64,000 nt of DNA, from positions 124,001 to 188,000 of the forward strand of contig CP116227.1 in NCBI GenBank assembly GCA_038184435.1, in the 5' to 3' direction. This document shows, piece after piece, positions 40,696 to 49,461 of this stretch (positions within the stretch are counted from its first letter, which is position 1; every line of letters starts with the position of its first letter). Under the pieces are notes generated by a model. It was not told the origin of the DNA and did no database searches. It saw nothing but the letters and a program-made list of their open reading frames with translations. The DNA is from Nocardioides alkalitolerans. GTDB lineage: Bacteria > Actinomycetota > Actinomycetes > Propionibacteriales > Nocardioidaceae. The position numbers and the translations under genes are program-made.

Positions 40696-42312
40696 ATGAG
40701 GATCTCGGGCGTCCGGTTCGGTAGTCGTCGCATCGTCTCGTCCGTCGCGCGGGGCGCCACCGGGGCGGTGGTGGGCGTCTCCCTCGCCGCCTTCGTGCTC
40801 GGCTCCGCGCCGACGTACGCCGCCACGCCCGTCGTGACCGCTGCCGCGGCTCCCGCCGCCCCGGCCGCGGAGCCCACGGGCGAGCCGGCCGACGAGCCCA
40901 CGGGCGAGCCGTCGGCCACGACGACGTCCGAGCCGACCGGCGAGCCGTCGGCGCCCCCGAGCACGCCGACGAGCCCGAGCACGCCGACGAGCCCGAGCAC
41001 GCCGACGACCCCGCCGACGACGCCGGACGCGGACCCCGACGCCGAGCCGACCGCGGACACGATCGCCACCTCGATCGCGGTGGCCGGACCCGCGTCGTAC
41101 CGGGGGGAGTTCGTCGACGTCCGGATCGCGGTGACCGACGCGAACGGCCAGCCGGTCGCGGGCGTGCCGCTCACGGCGCAGCGCTACGGCTACAAGACCT
41201 GGATGCCCCTGCCCGACCTCGTCACCGGCAGCGACGGCACCGCCTACGCCACGATCCAGATGTCGAAGTGGCGCATCGACAACCGGGTGCGCGTCCAGTT
41301 CGCCGGCAACGCCACCTACGGCGCGTCGACCGGTGAGGGTGCCGTGACGATGAAGATGCGGGAGGCGGTCGTCTACCTCGAGGTGAAGGGCAGCTCGGTC
41401 CGTGACGAGCACCCCTACCGCCTGTGGATGGCCGTCACCGACGAGGTGGGCAACGTCGTGACCGGCAAGCTCGAGGTGCAGGTCGACGACGGCTCCGGCA
41501 CGAAGGTCCTCACCCGGGTCTCCCTCGACGCGCAGGGCAAGGCGCGGCTCGACGTCTACCCGCGCAAGGGCTCGAAGTACCGCGCGATCTTCCGCACCGA
41601 GGAGTGGATCTACCAGGGCACCAGCCCGAGCCGCTACGTGAGCGTGCTGCCCTACACGAACCCGGTCGCGCTGCCCGCGGGCGCGCCCAAGCCGTCGGTC
41701 GACACCCGCGCGCTCACGCCCGCGCGGGCGACCGTGGCGGGCGCGTTCCCGCAGGTGCTGACCATCCCGAACCACATCTGGAACCACATGGTGGGGCGCA
41801 GCTGGCGCAGCGGCTGCCCGGTCGGTCGCGCCGATCTCCGCCTCGTGCGGGTCAACTACATCGGCTTCGACGGCTTCCGCTACCGCGGCGAGATGGTCGT
41901 CCACAAGTCGGTCGCGACGCGCACGGCGAACGCGTTCGCGGCGATGCACAACTCCGGGATCCCGATCCGCCTGATGATCCGCGTCGACTGGTTCGGCTAC
42001 AGCTCGACGGTCCGCGGCGCCGACGACTACCGGTCGATGGCCGCCGACAACACCTCGGCGTTCAACTGCCGCGACGTGGTCGGAAAGCCGGGCACGCGCT
42101 CCCCGCACTCCTACGGGCGCTCGATCGACATCAACCCGTGGGAGAACCCCTACCACTCGGCCCGCGGCGTCGTGCCCAACACGTGGTGGGTCAGCCGGTC
42201 GCACCCGCAGGTCGCGTGGCGCAGCTCCGGCCACACGGTGGTGAAGCTGCTGGCGCGCTACGGCATCCGCTGGACCTACGGGCTCAGCGACAAGCACCAC
42301 TTCGACGCGTGA
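40696..42312 (+). CDS. Secreted M15-family (D-Ala-type) peptidase with Pro/Thr linker
   Basis: 538 aa. A signal peptide (to about residue 42) is followed by a Pro/Thr/Ser/Glu linker (about 55-115, including an 18-bp DNA repeat), two beta-sandwich regions (about 118-330) and a C-terminal M15 peptidase domain. Zinc ligands are likely His471 and Asp478 in SPHSYGRSIDINP and His535 in DKHHFD. This matches actinobacterial Peptidase_M15_4 proteins that cut peptidoglycan stem peptides. The ATG has TAGGGT 6 bases upstream. The stop overlaps the HIT gene by 4 bp. Confidence 0.85.
   Translation: MRISGVRFGSRRIVSSVARGATGAVVGVSLAAFVLGSAPTYAATPVVTAAAAPAAPAAEPTGEPADEPTGEPSATTTSEPTGEPSAPPSTPTSPSTPTSPSTPTTPPTTPDADPDAEPTADTIATSIAVAGPASYRGEFVDVRIAVTDANGQPVAGVPLTAQRYGYKTWMPLPDLVTGSDGTAYATIQMSKWRIDNRVRVQFAGNATYGASTGEGAVTMKMREAVVYLEVKGSSVRDEHPYRLWMAVTDEVGNVVTGKLEVQVDDGSGTKVLTRVSLDAQGKARLDVYPRKGSKYRAIFRTEEWIYQGTSPSRYVSVLPYTNPVALPAGAPKPSVDTRALTPARATVAGAFPQVLTIPNHIWNHMVGRSWRSGCPVGRADLRLVRVNYIGFDGFRYRGEMVVHKSVATRTANAFAAMHNSGIPIRLMIRVDWFGYSSTVRGADDYRSMAADNTSAFNCRDVVGKPGTRSPHSYGRSIDINPWENPYHSARGVVPNTWWVSRSHPQVAWRSSGHTVVKLLARYGIRWTYGLSDKHHFDA
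40960..41013 (+). repeat. Three tandem 18-bp repeats inside the M15 peptidase linker
   Basis: AGCACGCCGACGAGCCCG occurs at 40960-40977 and 40978-40995 exactly, and at 40996-41013 with one mismatch. It encodes the S/T-P-rich hexapeptide repeat of the linker and may vary in copy number. Confidence 0.85.
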
Positions 42313-42740
42313 GCGACTGCGTCTTCTGCGGCATCGTCGCCGGCACGACCGAGGCCGACGTGGTGCACGCCGACGACGCGCTCGTCGCCTTCCTCGACCA
42401 GCGGCCGGTGTTCAAGGGCCACGTGCTGCTGGTGCCACGCACCCACGTCGTGACGCTCGACGAGCTGCCGAGCGACCTGCGCGACCCGTTCCTCGCGACC
42501 GCGCAGCGTCTCTGCCGGGCGGTCGTCGCGGGACTGGGCGCCCAGGGCTCGTTCGTGGCCGTCAACAACACGGTCAGCCAGTCGGTCCCGCACCTGCACC
42601 TCCACGTCGTCCCGCGCACCAGGGGCGACGGTCTGCGGGGCTTCTTCTGGCCCCGCACGAAGTACGCCGCGGGCGAGCGCGCGGCGTACGCCGAACGTCT
42701 CCGCGTGGCCCTCGCCGACGACCGTCCGAGCGATCGGTAG
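42309..42740 (+). CDS. HIT-family nucleotide hydrolase
   Basis: A 143-aa HIT protein. CVFCGIVAG at the N-terminus, DQRPVFKGHVLLVPRTHV in the middle and the catalytic HLHLHVVPR (HxHxHxx) are all present. The family hydrolyses nucleoside phosphoramidates or dinucleoside polyphosphates. The GTG overlaps the M15 stop (GTGA), so it is translated from the same mRNA. Confidence 0.92.
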   Translation: MSDCVFCGIVAGTTEADVVHADDALVAFLDQRPVFKGHVLLVPRTHVVTLDELPSDLRDPFLATAQRLCRAVVAGLGAQGSFVAVNNTVSQSVPHLHLHVVPRTRGDGLRGFFWPRTKYAAGERAAYAERLRVALADDRPSDR

Positions 42741-42743
42741 GGT
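42738..42743 (+). promoter_or_regulatory. -10 box TAGGGT, predicted leaderless promoter
   Basis: TAGGGT overlaps the HIT stop codon and ends 7 bases before the SDR ATG at 42751, with no ribosome-binding site. Confidence 0.4.
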
Positions 42744-42750
42744 GTGCCGC

Positions 42751-43518
42751 ATGGGTCGATTCGACGGACGAGTAGCAGTCATCACGGGCGCGGCGCGAGG
42801 CATCGGCTTCGGCACCGCCCAGCGGTTCGCGAGCGAGGGCGCCTCCGTGGCGATCCTCGACCTCGACGAGGCCTCGGCGGCGGACGCCGCGGGCCGCCTC
42901 GAGCTCGCCGACGGCGCGAAGGCGATCGGCATCGGCGCCGACGTGAGCGACAAGGCGTCGGTGGACGCCGCCGTCGAGCGCGTCGTCACCGAGCTGGGCG
43001 GGATCCACATCCTGGTCAACAACGCGGGCGTCACGCGCGACAACCTGCTCCACAAGATGACCGAGGCCGACTGGGACATCGTCATGGGCGTGCACCTCAA
43101 GGGCGCGTTCCTCATGACGCAGGCGGCGCAGAAGCACTTCACCGAGCAGAAGTACGGCAAGGTCGTCTGCCTCTCCAGCGTCTCCGCGCTCGGCAACCGC
43201 GGCCAGGCCAACTACTCCGCGGCCAAGATGGGCGTGCAGGGATTCGTGCGCACCCTCGGCATCGAGCTGGGCCGCTTCGGCATCAACGTCAACGCGGTGG
43301 CCCCCGGCTTCATCGCCACCGAGATGACCGACGCGACGGCCGCCCGCGTGAAGATGAGCGTCGAGGACTTCCGGGCCGCCGCGGCGGAGCACAACCCCGT
43401 CAAGCGGGTCGGCTTCCCGGAGGACATCGCCGCGGCGGTGGCCTTCCTCGCCAGCGACGAGGCGTCCTACATCACCGGCCAGACGCTGTACGTCGACGGC
43501 GGCTCGACGCTCGTCTGA
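42751..43518 (+). CDS. FabG-like 3-oxoacyl-ACP/CoA reductase (SDR)
   Basis: A 255-aa classical SDR. It has GAARGIG (residues 12-18), NNAGVTRDN, Ser in LSSVSA, the catalytic YSAAK and the ending ITGQTLYVDGGSTLV. VTRDNLLHKMTEADWD is typical of 3-oxoacyl-ACP reductases. A solitary gene with a predicted leaderless promoter; no fatty-acid genes are adjacent. Confidence 0.88.
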   Translation: MGRFDGRVAVITGAARGIGFGTAQRFASEGASVAILDLDEASAADAAGRLELADGAKAIGIGADVSDKASVDAAVERVVTELGGIHILVNNAGVTRDNLLHKMTEADWDIVMGVHLKGAFLMTQAAQKHFTEQKYGKVVCLSSVSALGNRGQANYSAAKMGVQGFVRTLGIELGRFGINVNAVAPGFIATEMTDATAARVKMSVEDFRAAAAEHNPVKRVGFPEDIAAAVAFLASDEASYITGQTLYVDGGSTLV

Positions 43519-43624
43519 CCCGTTCGGTCCCGCCCGACCGGCGCCCTCGTCCCGCGCGCCTCCACCGCCCCGCCCCCGCGCATCGGCAGACTCCGCCGAT
43601 GACCGGACGGTGAGGAGCGGGCGG

Positions 43625-44644
43625 ATGCGTGGGACGAGGGCGGGTCGGGTGCGGACGGGGTTCGCAGCGGCCGCGGTGACGGGACTGCTGCTGGGTGGGT
43701 GCTCGTCGGAGTTCGACTCCGCGGCGCCCGAGACCGAGGAACCCGCGGCGAGCGCGACGACGTCCGCCGCGGCCACGACGTGGCCCTACCTCGGCACCCC
43801 GCTGGCCGGCGGCGACGCCGCGCGGCCGGTGCTGGTGGTCAAGATCGACAACACCTCCCGTGCGGCGCCCCAGGAGGGGCTCGGCCAGGCGGACCTCGTC
43901 GTCGAGGAGCTCGTCGAGGGCGGCTCCACGCGGCTCGCGGCCTTCTTCCAGTCGGCCTACCCCGACGAGGTCGGGCCCGTCCGCTCGATGCGGGCCACCG
44001 ACATCGGCATCGTCCCGTCGGACGGCAGCACCACCATCGTCACCAGCGGCGCCGCGCAGCGCACGATCGCGCGCATCGACGAGGCGGGCATCCCGTTCGT
44101 GGAGGAGGGCGCGCCGGGCTTCTCCCGCGCCGCGGACCGCTCCGTGCCCTACAACCTGTTCGCCGACCTCACCGCGATCGAGCCGACGGTCACCGCCGAC
44201 GGGGACCGGCCGGCCGACTACCTCGCCTGGGGCGAGAGCGACGCGTACGCCGCGGGCACGCCCGCCACGGAGTTCGACGTGCGCTTCTCGCCCGACCACA
44301 CCACGTCCTGGGAGCTCGACGGGGAGCAGTACGTCGTCGACGACGCGTTCAGCGCGGACGGGGACGGGTTCAGCGCCGACACGGTGCTGGCGCTCGAGGT
44401 CGACGTCGTCGACGCGGGCTACCTCGACCCGGCCGGCAACCCGGTGCCCGAGTCGGTGTTCGAGGGCAGCGGCTCCGCGACGGTCTTCCACGGGGGCCGT
44501 GCCGTCGCCGCCACCTGGACCAAGGCGTCCCCGTCCGACGCGGTGGAGCTGACGACGGCCGACGGGGCCGTGCTCACCGTGCCGCCGGGACGCACGTGGA
44601 TCGAGCTGGTGCCGAGCGACACGGGGAGCGTCGAGATCGGCTGA
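43625..44644 (+). CDS. DUF3048-family lipoprotein
   Basis: A 339-aa lipoprotein (lipobox LLGGC near residue 27). The DUF3048 core is clear: VLVVKIDNTSRAAPQEGLGQADLVVEELVEGG, FFQSAYPDEVGPVRSMRATD and TVFHGGRAVAATWTKASPSD near the end. It resembles YerB-type exported proteins of unknown function. The ATG at 43625 follows AGGAG by 7-8 bases and is preferred over the GTG at 43610. Confidence 0.85.
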   Translation: MRGTRAGRVRTGFAAAAVTGLLLGGCSSEFDSAAPETEEPAASATTSAAATTWPYLGTPLAGGDAARPVLVVKIDNTSRAAPQEGLGQADLVVEELVEGGSTRLAAFFQSAYPDEVGPVRSMRATDIGIVPSDGSTTIVTSGAAQRTIARIDEAGIPFVEEGAPGFSRAADRSVPYNLFADLTAIEPTVTADGDRPADYLAWGESDAYAAGTPATEFDVRFSPDHTTSWELDGEQYVVDDAFSADGDGFSADTVLALEVDVVDAGYLDPAGNPVPESVFEGSGSATVFHGGRAVAATWTKASPSDAVELTTADGAVLTVPPGRTWIELVPSDTGSVEIG

Positions 44645-44654
44645 GGGACCGGGC

Positions 44655-45416
44655 TCAGTCGCGCAGCTCGTCCTCGTCGGCGCTCGAGGCACTCGTGGCG
44701 GTCGCGGGCTCGGCCAGCTCGTCCGCCGTCGGCAGGGCCACGCCCGCCTCGCGGAGGAGCTGCATGCCGCTGATGAGGTAGCCGAAGGCGATCTCCACCC
44801 GGCGGCTGGCGTCGGTGGGCTCGTCGCTCTCCGCGACGACCTCGCCGGCGGCGGCGAGCGCCCCGAACAGGATGCGGCTGAAGGTGGACACGAGGCCGGC
44901 GTCGACCGGGCGGTCGCGGTCCACGAGGAGCTGGCCCACGAGGTCGTGCACGACGGCGAGGCTGGAGCGCTCCTCCTGCTCGCGCACCCCCTCGGGGCCG
45001 AGCACCGCCGGGGCCTCCTGCACGACGACGCGGCGGTAGCCCGGCTGCTGCACCACGTCGACGAAGGCGCGGAGCCCGGCGACGGCCTTGTCCCAGGGGT
45101 CGCGGTGCGCCTTCATCGCCGCCTGGATCACGCGGACGGCCTCGCCCTCCACGCGCTCGAAGACCGCCTCGAAGAGCGCGCGCTTGCCGTTGAAGTGGTG
45201 GTAGAGCGCGCCCTTGGTGACCTCGGCGCCCGCCACGATCGCGTCGAGGGAGGTGCCCGTGTAGCCGTCCTCGGTGAAGAGCCGCTCCGCGACGTCCACG
45301 AGCGCGCGCTTGGTCGCCGCGGAGAACTGGGCGCGCCGACCGGCCCCGGGCACGGAGGGCAGCCCGCCCCGCAGGAGCTTGGAGGCGGCGGTCGCTTTCG
45401 AGGACGGCTTCGGCAT
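44655..45416 (-). CDS. TetR-family transcriptional repressor
   Basis: 253 aa. The HTH is at about residues 35-80 (ALVDVAERLFTEDGYTGTSLDAIVAGAEVTKGALYHHFNGKRALFEAVF), with a variable ligand domain after it. The ATG at 45416 has TATGCT 8 bases upstream and no ribosome-binding site. A 41-bp palindrome (45512-45552) between it and the divergent gene at 45591 is the likely operator, so it probably controls both. Confidence 0.88.
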   Translation of the reverse strand: MPKPSSKATAASKLLRGGLPSVPGAGRRAQFSAATKRALVDVAERLFTEDGYTGTSLDAIVAGAEVTKGALYHHFNGKRALFEAVFERVEGEAVRVIQAAMKAHRDPWDKAVAGLRAFVDVVQQPGYRRVVVQEAPAVLGPEGVREQEERSSLAVVHDLVGQLLVDRDRPVDAGLVSTFSRILFGALAAAGEVVAESDEPTDASRRVEIAFGYLISGMQLLREAGVALPTADELAEPATATSASSADEDELRD

Positions 45417-45424
45417 CGCCGCCC

Positions 45425-45430
45425 AGCATA
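45425..45430 (-). promoter_or_regulatory. -10 box TATGCT, predicted leaderless promoter of the TetR gene
   Basis: On the minus strand TATGCT ends 8 bases before the ATG at 45416. Confidence 0.4.
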
Positions 45431-45511
45431 GGGACGCCGCACGACGAGGTGGCGCTCGCCACGTGGGGGAGGTCACGGGTTTCCCGCCTTCGGTCTGGGC
45501 AACCGGTTCCG

Positions 45512-45552
45512 CATACTCGGAGTACGTACCGTGAGTACGTACCGAGGGTATG
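45512..45552. promoter_or_regulatory. 41-bp palindromic operator, likely TetR site
   Basis: Two GTACGTAC half-sites (45522-45529, 45535-45542) flank CGTGA, and outer arms CATAC (45512-45516) and GTATG (45548-45552) are also inverted. 14 of 18 arm positions pair. It lies in the divergent gap between the TetR gene and the gene at 45591, 39 bases before the latter's ATG. Confidence 0.7.
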
Positions 45553-45590
45553 GACCACGGACGGGATCGACCCAGCGAAGGAGAGCACCG

Positions 45591-46136
45591 ATGACCTGGA
45601 CGACGTACCACCGTCGCGGCGAGGTTCTGCACAACGTGATCGCGGCCGCGAACGCGCGCGGGGACGGGCTGCTCCCCACCGACGTCGAGGGCGTGGCCGC
45701 GGTCTTCCGCGACGAGCTCGACCTGCTCGGCGCCCTCCAGCTGCGCTGGCACACCCGCCTGTCCGGCCGCATCGACGGGGTGCTGGGTCGGCAGCCGCTC
45801 GACCTCGAGGCCGCCGTCGTCGACGCCTGGGTCGCGACCGCCGGTCAGATGCCGGGTGTCCGCGCCGTCCTCGACCGCGCGCTCGCCGACGGCGTGGGCC
45901 CCGAGGCCGACCGCCTGCTCGGCAACGCCGTGGCGAAGGAGCGCATGATGCTGGCCGCGATGGCCGGTCGCTCGAGCTACGACGACGAGGCTGCCGTGGC
46001 AGTGGGTGCCAGCATCGAGGACCGTGCGCGCGCGGCGTGGGCGGTCTCCCCGCCCGCCGCCGGCACCGCCTCCACGACCACCGCGGCGCGCTCGACCACC
46101 CTGATCGACCGCCTCCGGTCGGCCCTCGCCTCCTGA
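45591..46136 (+). CDS. Conserved hypothetical protein next to the TetR operator
   Basis: 181 aa, soluble, Ala-rich and helical; starts MTWTTYHRRGEVLHNVIAAAN. No domain recognised. The ATG follows AAGGAG by 8 bases. Its only apparent regulatory input is the palindromic operator just upstream, so it is probably the main target of the TetR repressor. The C-terminal 30 residues are Thr/Ala/Ser-rich. Confidence 0.7.
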   Translation: MTWTTYHRRGEVLHNVIAAANARGDGLLPTDVEGVAAVFRDELDLLGALQLRWHTRLSGRIDGVLGRQPLDLEAAVVDAWVATAGQMPGVRAVLDRALADGVGPEADRLLGNAVAKERMMLAAMAGRSSYDDEAAVAVGASIEDRARAAWAVSPPAAGTASTTTAARSTTLIDRLRSALAS

Positions 46137-46177
46137 GCCGGTCGAGCTCCCGCCGGGGCGCGGGGCATCATGGACCC

Positions 46178-46735
46178 ATGGTCCCGCTCCACTCCGGCAT
46201 GCTCCTGGTCGCCGCCCCGGAGCTGCAGGAGCCCAACTTCGAGCAGTCCGTCGTGCTGCTCCTCGACGCCGACGACGACGGCGCGCTGGGCGTGATCCTC
46301 AACCGGCCGTCCCCGGTGCTCGTCGCCGACGTGCTCGAGGGGTGGCGCGACCTGGCGGTCGAGCCGGACGTGCTCTTCCAGGGCGGCCCCGTCTCGGTGG
46401 ACGGCGCTCTCGCCCTCGCCCGCCCGGCTGATCCCGGCGCGCCGCCCGTCGGCTTCCGCGAGGTCGTCGACGGCCTCGGCGTGCTCGACCTCGACACTCC
46501 GGTGGAGCTCGTCGCCGACGGTCTCGCCGGCCTGCGGATCTTCGTCGGCTACGCCGGTTGGGGGCCCGGCCAGCTGGAGGACGAGGTGGCCGAGGGCAGC
46601 TGGTACGTGGTGCCCGGACACATCGGGGACGTCTTCGCGCTCGACCCCGCGGAGCTCCGCCGGGACGTGCTGCGGCGCCAGCCGGGCTCGCTCGCCTGGG
46701 CCTCCACGCGCCCCGTGGACCCCTCCCAGAACTGA
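46178..46735 (+). CDS. yqgE: YqgE/AlgH family protein
   Basis: A 185-aa member of the YqgE/AlgH family: HSGMLLVAAPELQEPNFEQSVVLLLDADDDGALGVILNRP at the N-terminus, FQGGPVS in the middle and FVGYAGWGPGQLEDEVAEGSW near the end are characteristic. Function of the family is not settled. The ATG at 46178 follows a -10-like CATCAT by 6 bases. Confidence 0.93.
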   Translation: MVPLHSGMLLVAAPELQEPNFEQSVVLLLDADDDGALGVILNRPSPVLVADVLEGWRDLAVEPDVLFQGGPVSVDGALALARPADPGAPPVGFREVVDGLGVLDLDTPVELVADGLAGLRIFVGYAGWGPGQLEDEVAEGSWYVVPGHIGDVFALDPAELRRDVLRRQPGSLAWASTRPVDPSQN

Positions 46736-46768
46736 TCCGGCCGGGCGGCCCGGGGCCGCCGACCGGAG

Positions 46769-46797
46769 CCCGCCGACGAATCGCGGGTGTCGGCGGG
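46769..46797 (+). terminator. Hairpin between yqgE and the DUF3039 gene
   Basis: A 9-bp perfect stem (CCCGCCGAC/GTCGGCGGG) with an 11-base loop lies 33 bases after the yqgE stop, just before the next promoter. Confidence 0.5.
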
Positions 46798-46803
46798 GCG
46801 CCG

Positions 46804-46809
46804 TAGACT
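46804..46809 (+). promoter_or_regulatory. -10 box TAGACT, predicted leaderless promoter
   Basis: TAGACT ends 8 bases before the GTG start at 46818, with no ribosome-binding site between them. Confidence 0.45.
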
Positions 46810-46817
46810 CGTCGATC

Positions 46818-47099
46818 GTGAGCACGCGCATCGGATTCTCTCCCGACACGAGTGGCGGCACGAGCGTCATCGAGGACCGGCGGACGGTCCCGACCGACGA
46901 GGGTGACCACGAGCGCTTCAGCCACTACGTGCCGAAGGACAAGCTCACCGAGGCGATGGTCATGGGAACGCCCGTGATCGCGCTGTGCGGCAAGGTGTGG
47001 GTGCCGAGCCGTGCCCCGGAGAAGTACCCCGTGTGCCCGGACTGCAAGGAGATCTGGGAGTCCATGGGGGACGACGCCGGCTCGGGCGACAAGGCGTGA
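46818..47099 (+). CDS. DUF3039 family protein
   Basis: A 93-aa protein with the DUF3039 core: DHERFSHYVPKDKLTEAMVMGTPVIALCGKVW, then VPSRAPEKYPVCPDCKEIW. The Cys residues (CGK, CPDC) suggest metal binding. It is widespread in actinobacteria with no known function. The stop overlaps the helicase GTG, so the two are co-translated, a link that hints at a nucleic-acid-related role. Confidence 0.9.
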   Translation: MSTRIGFSPDTSGGTSVIEDRRTVPTDEGDHERFSHYVPKDKLTEAMVMGTPVIALCGKVWVPSRAPEKYPVCPDCKEIWESMGDDAGSGDKA

Positions 47100-48910
47100 C
47101 GCGGCCCCCCGCGCCGACCGGGGCCGAGCAGCCCACCACCGTCGACCTCTCGCCCGCGTGGCCCGACCGCGCGGCGTGGGGCACGGCGACGTCGCTCCGC
47201 GCCTGGCAGCAGGCTGCCATGCGGCAGTACCTCGAGCAGGCGCCCAAGGACTTCCTCGTCGTCGCCACCCCCGGCGCCGGCAAGACGACCTTCGCCCTGT
47301 CGGTCGCCAAGGAGCTCCTCGACCGCCGCATCATCGACCGCCTGACGATCGTCGCGCCCACCGAGCACCTCAAGGTGCAGTGGGCCGCCGCCGCCGCGAA
47401 GGTCGGGATCCCGGTCGACCCCACGTACGCCGCGGGCCAGGGCCGCACGTCGAAGGAGTACGTGGGCATCGCCGTGACGTACGCCGGGGTGTCGGTCAAC
47501 CCGCTCGCGATGCGGATCCGCACCGAGCGGTTCCGCACGATGGTCATCCTCGACGAGATCCACCACGCGGGTGACGCCAAGTCGTGGGGCGAGGGCGTGC
47601 TCGAGGCCTTCGGTCCGGCCTCGCGGCGGCTGGCCCTCACCGGCACGCCGTTCCGCTCCGACATCAATCCCATCCCGTTCGTGCGCTACGTCGACGGGCC
47701 CGACGGCGTGCCGCGGTCCGCGGCCGACTTCGCCTACGGCTACCAGCACGCGCTCGCCGACCACGTCGTGCGCCCGGTGCTGTTCCTGGCGTACTCGGGC
47801 GAGATGCAGTGGCGCACGAAGGCCGGCGACGAGCTGACCGCACGGCTCGGCGAGCCCTTGACCAAGGACATGACGGCGCACGCCCTCCGCACGGCGCTCG
47901 ACCCCAAGGGGTCGTGGATGCCGTCGGTGCTCGAGGCCGCCGACAAGCGGCTCTCCGAGGTGCGCCGGCACGTGCCCGACGCGGGCGCGCTGGTCATCGC
48001 CACGGACCAGGACTCGGCGCGCGCCTACGCCAAGCTGATCAAGGACATCACCGGCGAGTCGGCGACGGTCGTGCTCAGCGACGAGAAGGCGGCGTCGAAG
48101 CGGATCACCGAGTTCGCCGAGAGCGACAGCCGCTGGATGGTGGCCGTCCGCATGGTGTCCGAGGGTGTCGACGTGCCCCGCCTGGCCGTCGGCGTCTGGG
48201 CGACGACGACGTCCACGCCCCTGTTCTTCGCGCAGGCCGTGGGCCGCTTCGTGCGCGCCCGCAAGCGCGGTGAGACGGCGTCCATCTTCCTGCCGTCGGT
48301 GCCGCGCCTGCTGGAGTTCGCCTCGGAGCTGGAGGTCCAGCGCGACCACGTGCTGGGGCGTGCGGTGAAGGACGAGGACGACATCTTCGCCGCCGAGGAG
48401 GACCTGCTGGCGCAGGCCAACGCGTCCGAGGCGGCCTCGGACGACCAGCTCGGCAACTTCGAGTCGCTCGGCTCGGCTGCGGTCTTCGACCGCGTGCTGT
48501 ACGACGGCGGCGAGTTCGGCCACGAGGGCGAGGTCAGCGTCGGGTCGGAGGAGGAGATGGACTTCCTCGGCATCCCGGGCCTCCTCGACGCCGACCAGGT
48601 GCGGGACCTCCTGCAGACGCGCCAGAGCGAGCGCGCGCAGAAGAAGCGCGACGCGGCGGCCACCCGGCCGGCGGCGGAGCAGTCCGCCCCCCGCGCCGAG
48701 GCGACCGCCCACGAACAGCTGGCGGTGCTGCGTCGCGAGCTGAACGGGCTCGTGGCGGCGTGGAACCACCGCACCGGCCAGCCCCACGGCGTGACCCACG
48801 CGGCGCTGCGCAAGGAGTGCGGCGGGCCGCCGGCAGCAGTGGCGACGGCCGAGCAGCTGCGCGCGCGCATCGACAAGATCCGCGACTGGGCGGTCCAGCG
48901 TCGTACGTGA
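47096..48910 (+). CDS. DEAD/DEAH-box superfamily 2 helicase
   Basis: 604 aa. Motif I is ATPGAGKTTFA, motif II is LDEIHHAGD (DEIH), motif III is LTGTPF and the C-terminal helicase motif VI region is FFAQAVGRFVRARK. The C-terminal 120 residues are charged and helical. The GTG at 47096 overlaps the DUF3039 stop by 4 bp. It is the type of solitary SF2 helicase common in actinobacteria; substrate unknown. Confidence 0.9.
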   Translation: MTRPPAPTGAEQPTTVDLSPAWPDRAAWGTATSLRAWQQAAMRQYLEQAPKDFLVVATPGAGKTTFALSVAKELLDRRIIDRLTIVAPTEHLKVQWAAAAAKVGIPVDPTYAAGQGRTSKEYVGIAVTYAGVSVNPLAMRIRTERFRTMVILDEIHHAGDAKSWGEGVLEAFGPASRRLALTGTPFRSDINPIPFVRYVDGPDGVPRSAADFAYGYQHALADHVVRPVLFLAYSGEMQWRTKAGDELTARLGEPLTKDMTAHALRTALDPKGSWMPSVLEAADKRLSEVRRHVPDAGALVIATDQDSARAYAKLIKDITGESATVVLSDEKAASKRITEFAESDSRWMVAVRMVSEGVDVPRLAVGVWATTTSTPLFFAQAVGRFVRARKRGETASIFLPSVPRLLEFASELEVQRDHVLGRAVKDEDDIFAAEEDLLAQANASEAASDDQLGNFESLGSAAVFDRVLYDGGEFGHEGEVSVGSEEEMDFLGIPGLLDADQVRDLLQTRQSERAQKKRDAAATRPAAEQSAPRAEATAHEQLAVLRRELNGLVAAWNHRTGQPHGVTHAALRKECGGPPAAVATAEQLRARIDKIRDWAVQRRT

Positions 48911-48916
48911 CGAGGG

Positions 48917-49408
48917 TCAGGCGTCCGCTGCAGGCCGGGCGCCCGGGCCGATCTCCAGCACCGTCTGCCGGGGGTCGGGCAGGTGGTGGCCCTCCGAGCA
49001 GACGGGCACGACGTCGACGCTGCCGCCGCACTCGCGGTGGCGGAACTCGATCGGTGGTCCGGCCTCGTCGGCGAGGTGCCGGTCGCCCCACCGCGTGAGG
49101 GCGATCAGCGCCGGCTGCAGGTCGAGGCCCTTGGGGGTCAGGCGGTACTCGTGCCGCACCCGGGAGCCCGGGTCCTGGTAGGGCTCCCGCGTCAGCAGGC
49201 CGGCGGCGACGAGGTTGCCGAGGCGGTCGGTCAGCACCTGGCGGGGGATGCCGGTGTGCTGCCGGATGTCCTCGAACCGGCGGACGCCGATGAAGACCTC
49301 GCGCAGCACGACGAGGGTCCACCGCTCGCCGAGCACCTGCATGGCGCGGACGAGGGAGCAGTTGTCGGTGGTGTAGTCGAGGACGGCTGGCCGGGGCACG
49401 GCGACCAT
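48917..49408 (-). CDS. HxlR-family transcriptional regulator
   Basis: A 163-aa winged-helix protein: NCSLVRAMQVLGERWTLVVLREVFIGVRRFEDIRQHTGIPRQVLTDRLGNLVAAGLL is the HxlR signature, followed by the wing YQDPGSRVRHEYRLTPKG. A C-terminal extension has two Cys and several His (RHRECGG, VCSEGHH). It diverges from the thioesterase gene at 49462 and probably regulates it. Confidence 0.9.
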   Translation of the reverse strand: MVAVPRPAVLDYTTDNCSLVRAMQVLGERWTLVVLREVFIGVRRFEDIRQHTGIPRQVLTDRLGNLVAAGLLTREPYQDPGSRVRHEYRLTPKGLDLQPALIALTRWGDRHLADEAGPPIEFRHRECGGSVDVVPVCSEGHHLPDPRQTVLEIGPGARPAADA

Positions 49409-49426
49409 CCTACGGTCTGGGTCTCG

Positions 49427-49455
49427 TTGACAGACGCAGGTTCCGGTGCTTGCCT
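49427..49455 (+). promoter_or_regulatory. Promoter TTGACA-N17-TTGCCT for the thioesterase gene
   Basis: A perfect -35 TTGACA (49427-49432) and, 17 bases on, TTGCCT (49450-49455), which ends 6 bases before the ATG at 49462. The transcript is probably leaderless. Confidence 0.5.
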
Positions 49456-49461
49456 GTGTCC

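Noticed and set aside
40960..41013. Tandem 18-bp repeats that might suggest a CRISPR-like array
   Set aside because: The repeats are directly abutting with no spacers and encode a Pro/Thr linker inside the M15 peptidase.
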